From Pseudomonadota bacterium (lineage in GTDB: Bacteria; Pseudomonadota; Alphaproteobacteria; Rhizobiales; Hyphomicrobiaceae): DNA of 9,431 nucleotides. The stretch spans positions 1 to 9,431 of the forward strand of contig JAEYYQ010000195.1 in the NCBI GenBank assembly GCA_023428365.1. Direction: 5' to 3'. Both the position numbers and the translations under genes were made by a program. The notes beneath the pieces were generated by a model. It made no database searches and was not told the DNA's origin. It saw nothing but the letters and a program-made list of their open reading frames with translations. Shown one piece after another: positions 6,155 to 9,431 of the stretch (within the stretch, counting starts at the first letter, position 1; every line of letters begins with the position of its first letter).

Positions 6155-7804
6155 ATGATTGACTTAGACAGAATTTCAGTGGCGGACGTCGAGATCCTGG
6201 TTCTCGGTGGCGGCTTGGCTGGCACGCGGGCGGCCGTCGCGGCGCGCGAGGCCGGTGCGGTCGTGGGGCATGCTTTTCTTGCGCGCGGCGCATCACCCTA
6301 TGTGATTGGTGCGAATGTGCCGCTTGGGACCGTGGACGCAAGAGACCGGCCGGAGCAATACATCATAGACATGCAGGAGGGCGGCTATCATCTCAGCGAT
6401 CGCCGTCTGCTCGACGCGCTGGCCGAAAATTCCGTTGCGTCGTTTGAGGATCTCGTCCGTATCGGAGTGCCGTTCGCGAAGGATGACAACGGCTATCTGC
6501 AGCGTCATCTGTCCGGAAATGCATTTCCGCGCTCTGTGTACGTTCCGCAGGGCGTCGGCAAGGTCGTGCTCGAGCACCTGATGCGGCGCGGAGAAGAAAT
6601 CGGTCTGCGCACATGGTCCGGATATCGGGTCGTGGCGTTGCTGCAAAATGAGGGCGCCGTCGTTGGTGCCCTGATGGTCGACCGGCGGTCCGGCGACGTG
6701 TTGGCGGTGCATGCCGGCGCTGTTGTTCTGGCGATGGGTGGCATCGGTCAGCTCTATAGCGACAGTACCTATCCAACGGACGTGGCATCGGACGCGTACG
6801 CGCTCGCGCTCGAAGCCGGCGCCACACTGATCGACATGGAATTCGTGCAGTTCGAGCCGGTCGTCACCGTTGATCCGGAGGGCTGCCGCGGTATGGAAAT
6901 GCCGACGGCCATGCTGGGCGATGGCGCGCAGCTTCTTAATGCGCGGGGCGAACGCTTCATGTTCCGCTATAACCCTGAGCACGGCGAGAAGAAAATCGAG
7001 AAGGCGCGGATGTCGCTGTGCATCCAGCAGGAGATCGACGAGGGGCGCGGCCTGGAAGGCGGCACAGTCCTTTTCGATACGACAACGGTTCCTGTCGACA
7101 AGCTGGAAAGCTACGTCTCGCACTGTAAGCGTCTCCGCGCGTCGGGACTTGAGCCACGGGAGCGCGGCCCTCTCGTCAGACCAGCAGCACACAGTGAAAT
7201 GGGCGGCGTCGCGATAAATCCTGACGGCGACACCGGCGTCTCCGGGCTATACGCGGCCGGTGAAGCCAGCGGCGGCATTCATGGCGCCAGCAGACTTGCC
7301 GGTAATGGCGGCGGCGAGACCATCGCGATGGGCTGGCTCGTCGGACGCGCGGTGGCTCGCAATCGCAGGATGCCGCCGGCCACGGATTGGACCGCGGTAC
7401 ACGCGGCAGCGCTGAAGAATTTCCTGCCGACTCAAAACAGCAGGGAGCAATTCTCTCCAGATCAGATCAAGCACGATATCCGCGCAACAATGAGCGAATG
7501 CGCCGGCCTCTATCGGACCGCTGAAGGCCTGAACGCCGGTTTGAAGCGCATCGCCGTATCCTCCGAGCATGCAAAGGAGCTTCCCACGATGACGTTGGAT
7601 GAAGCGCTGCAGGCTCGCTCATGCCGGAACATGGCGTTGACCGCGCGTTTGATCCTGGAGGCTGCCTTGGCACGCGCGGAAAGTCGTGGCGCCCATCAAC
7701 GCCGGGATTTTCCTGCGCGCGATGATGCGCATTGGCTGAAGCACATCAGTTTCAAAAGCAATACGTCAGGCGCGGTTCAGATGGATGAAACGCCGCTGCG
7801 TTGA
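6155..7804 (+). CDS. FAD-dependent oxidoreductase of the fumarate reductase / succinate dehydrogenase / L-aspartate oxidase family
   Basis: 549 residues from ATG 6155; a TTG six bases earlier has better spacing to AAAGAG (6136-6141) and may be used. The Rossmann FAD motif is VLGGGLAG at 16-23. The family core follows: LLNARGERFMFRY at 260-272, HSEMGG at 346-351 (the substrate-site His), GLYAAGEASGGIHGASRLAGN at 364-384 (read as three blocks) with Arg380 at the substrate-binding Arg. A helical C-terminal domain ends SRGAHQRRDFP at 510-520, as in SdhA and NadB. No FeS motif or membrane segment is seen, so it is probably soluble. The His that binds FAD covalently in SdhA/FrdA is absent (ASPYVIGANVPLG region). 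The normally invariant His of QFHP is Glu234 (QFEP). It probably oxidises or reduces a C-C or C-N bond beside a carboxylate, but plain succinate, fumarate or aspartate is doubtful. Confidence 0.85.
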   Translation: MIDLDRISVADVEILVLGGGLAGTRAAVAAREAGAVVGHAFLARGASPYVIGANVPLGTVDARDRPEQYIIDMQEGGYHLSDRRLLDALAENSVASFEDLVRIGVPFAKDDNGYLQRHLSGNAFPRSVYVPQGVGKVVLEHLMRRGEEIGLRTWSGYRVVALLQNEGAVVGALMVDRRSGDVLAVHAGAVVLAMGGIGQLYSDSTYPTDVASDAYALALEAGATLIDMEFVQFEPVVTVDPEGCRGMEMPTAMLGDGAQLLNARGERFMFRYNPEHGEKKIEKARMSLCIQQEIDEGRGLEGGTVLFDTTTVPVDKLESYVSHCKRLRASGLEPRERGPLVRPAAHSEMGGVAINPDGDTGVSGLYAAGEASGGIHGASRLAGNGGGETIAMGWLVGRAVARNRRMPPATDWTAVHAAALKNFLPTQNSREQFSPDQIKHDIRATMSECAGLYRTAEGLNAGLKRIAVSSEHAKELPTMTLDEALQARSCRNMALTARLILEAALARAESRGAHQRRDFPARDDAHWLKHISFKSNTSGAVQMDETPLR

Positions 7805-7814
7805 CAGATCATTC

Positions 7815-7819
7815 GGAGG
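7815..7819 (+). promoter_or_regulatory. ribosome binding site that decides the CoA-transferase start
   Basis: GGAGG ends two bases before ATG 7822 and five bases before GTG 7825. The spacing favours GTG 7825. An upstream TTG at 7801, which overlaps the flavoprotein stop, has no such site. Confidence 0.6.
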
Positions 7820-7824
7820 CTATG

Positions 7825-8994
7825 GTGACAAACAAACCTCTCAACGGCATCAAGGTCGTCGATTTCACGCGCATGTTTGCCGGGCCGTTCTGCGCCATGC
7901 TGCTCGGCGATCTCGGCGCGGACGTCGTGAAGATCGAGTCGCCGGATGGCGATCCGATCCGTCATCAGGGGCCGCCATTCTACGACAAGGAAAGCATGAG
8001 TTTCCTGGCGGTGAACCGCAACAAGCGGTCTGTCGTCCTCAACGCCAAACAGCCAGAGCACCTTGAGCTGATCCACAAACTGGTCGGCGAGGCCGATGTT
8101 ACCGTCGAGAATTTCCTGCCCGGCGTGATGGATCGCATGGGACTGAGTTACGCCGAAGTCTCGAAGAAATATCCAAGTCTCATCTATGCGTCGATGTCCG
8201 GAATGGGCGCGACGGGCCCGCTGCGCGACAAGAAAGCGTTCGACCTCACTGTTCAGGCCGAAGCCGGCTTCATGAGCCTGACCGGCGAGCCCGGCGGACA
8301 GCCGATCAAACTCGGCACATCGGTTTTCGATCTCGTCTGCGGCCAATACGCGACCAGCGCCATTCTGACGGCCCTTTATCAGCGCACGCAAACCGAACGC
8401 GGATGCCTCATCGAGACCAGTCTTTTCGAGGGATTGGTGAGCTTTCTCGTCGATGCCGGCATGGAATGGCTGCTGATGAATAACCTTCGCGAGAAGTGGG
8501 GATCGGAACATGCGAGCACCGTTCCCTACAAAGCATTCAAAGCCAAGGACGGCTGGATCGTCATCGGCGCAGCGGTGCAGCGACTCTACGAGACGTTTGT
8601 CAACATTCTCGGGCGGGACGATCTTGCAACCGATCCTCGCTTCGTCACCTTGAAAGGACGCGTTTCCAATCGCGCGCTGCTCTACGAAATCCTGGATGCC
8701 GAGGTCGCAAAGTGGCCGATGGCGGAACTGGCGCAAAAGCTCGACGCCGCCGGAGTGCCGTGCGCTCTCGTCAACACAATGAAAGACGTGTTCGAACATC
8801 CGCAAACGGCGGCACGACAGATGCTCGTGAATATTCCCAAGAGCGACGGCACGGAAATGCCGATGATCGGTTCCGCGATGACATTCAACACGTTCGACAT
8901 CACCTCCGGATGGTCCGCTCCGCCTGCCCTTGGCCAGCATACCGATGAGGTGCTGCAGGAATGGCTCGGTCTCAAGCCCAGCGCGGCAAGTTGA
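7825..8994 (+). CDS. class III (CaiB/BaiF family) acyl-CoA:carboxylate CoA-transferase
   Basis: 389 residues from GTG 7825 (390 from ATG 7822), the usual family length. The N-terminus has the typical CoA-fold block GIKVVDFTRMFAGPFCAMLL (8-27), then LGADVVKIESP. Asp169 (SVFDLVCG) aligns with the catalytic Asp of E. coli CaiB and of formyl-CoA transferase, which forms the acyl anhydride and then the aspartyl-CoA intermediates. Other family marks are AFDLTVQAEAGFMSLTGEPG at 138-157, AAGVPCALVNTMKDVFEHPQ at 308-327 and the C-terminal PALGQHTDEVL at 367-377. It moves CoA from a donor thioester, often succinyl-CoA, to a free acid without ATP. The catabolic neighbours and the divergent importer suggest it activates the imported acid (inference). 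It begins 20 bases after the flavoprotein stop and ends 16 bases before the hydratase. The exact donor and acceptor cannot be read from the sequence. Confidence 0.93.
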   Translation: MTNKPLNGIKVVDFTRMFAGPFCAMLLGDLGADVVKIESPDGDPIRHQGPPFYDKESMSFLAVNRNKRSVVLNAKQPEHLELIHKLVGEADVTVENFLPGVMDRMGLSYAEVSKKYPSLIYASMSGMGATGPLRDKKAFDLTVQAEAGFMSLTGEPGGQPIKLGTSVFDLVCGQYATSAILTALYQRTQTERGCLIETSLFEGLVSFLVDAGMEWLLMNNLREKWGSEHASTVPYKAFKAKDGWIVIGAAVQRLYETFVNILGRDDLATDPRFVTLKGRVSNRALLYEILDAEVAKWPMAELAQKLDAAGVPCALVNTMKDVFEHPQTAARQMLVNIPKSDGTEMPMIGSAMTFNTFDITSGWSAPPALGQHTDEVLQEWLGLKPSAAS

Positions 8995-9010
8995 GGGGGA
9001 GGCATCGCAC

Positions 9011-9427
9011 ATGACTTACGAAAGCAATCCCGTCGTCGAGATCGGGGCACGGATCGTCTACACGAAGACCATCACCGAAACGGACGTTTATATGTACGCT
9101 GGCGTGACGGGTGATTTTTCGCCCAATCACATCGACGAGGTCTACATGAGCGAGGGCCGCTACGGCCACCGCATCGCGCATGGCACGCTGATGATGGGCT
9201 TGATGTCCGCCGCGTCGGCGCGGCTACGGCTGGGCCGGACCGTTTCCCTGGGCTACGACCGCGTACGTTTCACGGGGGCGGTGCTGTTCGGCGATACGAT
9301 CTCGACAACCTACACACTGACCCGGATCGATCGCGAGAAGCGGCGCGCCTACGCCGATGTCGAATGCACCAATCAGAATGGAAAAGTGGTCGCAGTGGCA
9401 ACCAACGTTCGCGCATGGGTGGACTGA
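9011..9427 (+). CDS. MaoC-type (R)-specific enoyl-CoA hydratase
   Basis: 138 residues, a single hot-dog domain as in Aeromonas PhaJ. The hydratase-2 motif is clear: YAGVTGDFSPNHIDEVYM at 29-46, with the catalytic pair Asp35 and His40 at the same spacing as in PhaJ. IAHGTLMMGLMS at 55-66 aligns Ser66 with the third active-site residue of PhaJ. The rest (VRFTGAVLFGDTI, 85-97) matches the second half of the fold. It should add water to a trans-2-enoyl-CoA to give the (R)-3-hydroxyacyl-CoA, following the dehydrogenase of this operon. Some MaoC proteins instead act on branched or dicarboxylic enoyl-CoAs (mesaconyl-CoA hydratase) or as dehydratases. The start follows a strong GGGGGAGG at 8995-9002 with an 8-base spacer. 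The stop TGA shares its A with a possible next start at 9427. Confidence 0.92.
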   Translation: MTYESNPVVEIGARIVYTKTITETDVYMYAGVTGDFSPNHIDEVYMSEGRYGHRIAHGTLMMGLMSAASARLRLGRTVSLGYDRVRFTGAVLFGDTISTTYTLTRIDREKRRAYADVECTNQNGKVVAVATNVRAWVD

Positions 9428-9431
9428 TGAG
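9427..9431 (+). CDS. possible start of the next operon gene, cut by the window edge
   Basis: The hydratase stop forms TGATG, so an ATG at 9427 overlaps it by one base, a common arrangement for coupled genes. Only five bases are visible, so this is a positional guess. Confidence 0.25.

Noticed and set aside
6293..7192. 299-codon minus-strand frame opposite the flavoprotein
   Set aside because: The flavoprotein has all family motifs in frame here; the antisense product has none.
6155..7804. Naming the flavoprotein sdhA, frdA or nadB
   Set aside because: Core His replaced by Glu, no covalent-FAD His, no partner subunits and no NAD-synthesis neighbours.
7801..7824. TTG start for the CoA-transferase overlapping the flavoprotein stop
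   Set aside because: No ribosome site precedes it, while GGAGG at 7815-7819 fits GTG 7825; the extra residues are outside the conserved fold.
7777..9012. 411-codon open frame on the minus strand opposite the CoA-transferase
   Set aside because: It mirrors the CoA-transferase, whose plus-strand product has full-length family similarity and the catalytic Asp. The antisense product shows no recognisable fold and is rich in His, Arg and Cys, as GC-rich shadow frames are.

Overview
The window looks like chromosomal DNA of a GC-rich proteobacterium, most probably an alphaproteobacterium of the Hyphomicrobiales/Bradyrhizobium type. That is inferred from codon use, strong GGAGG-type ribosome sites, a Tat-type binding protein and this mix of catabolic genes; no rRNA or other taxonomic marker is present. 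Coding density is high. I see no tRNA, rRNA, CRISPR array, insertion sequence or attachment site.

Layout. (1) 94-639, plus strand: a small two-module VOC (glyoxalase/extradiol dioxygenase fold) protein. (2) 640-722: a short convergent gap with one weak hairpin. (3) 723-4745, minus strand: a compact ABC importer operon in the order binding protein (Tat-type signal), fused double permease, ATPase. It resembles the Fe3+/polyamine/thiamine/phosphonate importer class. The binding protein and permease genes overlap by 4 bases; the permease and ATPase genes are 31 bases apart. (4) 4746-4991: a divergent control region with a good sigma70-like promoter for the importer, two overlapping GC-rich inverted repeats in its leader, a 10-bp palindrome just upstream of its -35, and a separate inverted repeat overlapping a possible -10 of the plus-strand operon. 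(5) 4992-9427, plus strand: a tight catabolic operon of acyl-CoA dehydrogenase, fumarate-reductase/aspartate-oxidase-like flavoprotein, class III (CaiB/BaiF) CoA-transferase and MaoC-type (R)-enoyl-CoA hydratase. A start codon overlapping the last stop suggests that it continues beyond the window.

How the genes may work together (inference): the divergent importer brings in an organic acid. The CoA-transferase moves CoA onto it, the acyl-CoA dehydrogenase makes the 2,3-double bond, and the MaoC protein hydrates it. The flavoprotein does a redox step on a carboxylate at a point I cannot place. No hydroxyacyl-CoA dehydrogenase, thiolase or regulator is visible and may lie to the right. The substrate is unknown.

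Three proteins depart from the textbook active sites of their families: Asp for the catalytic Glu in the dehydrogenase, Glu for a substrate-binding His in the flavoprotein, and no iron-binding Tyr pair in the binding protein. Automatic labels (iron transporter, succinate dehydrogenase, generic acyl-CoA dehydrogenase) would therefore probably mislead. This may be an undescribed carboxylate catabolic module.
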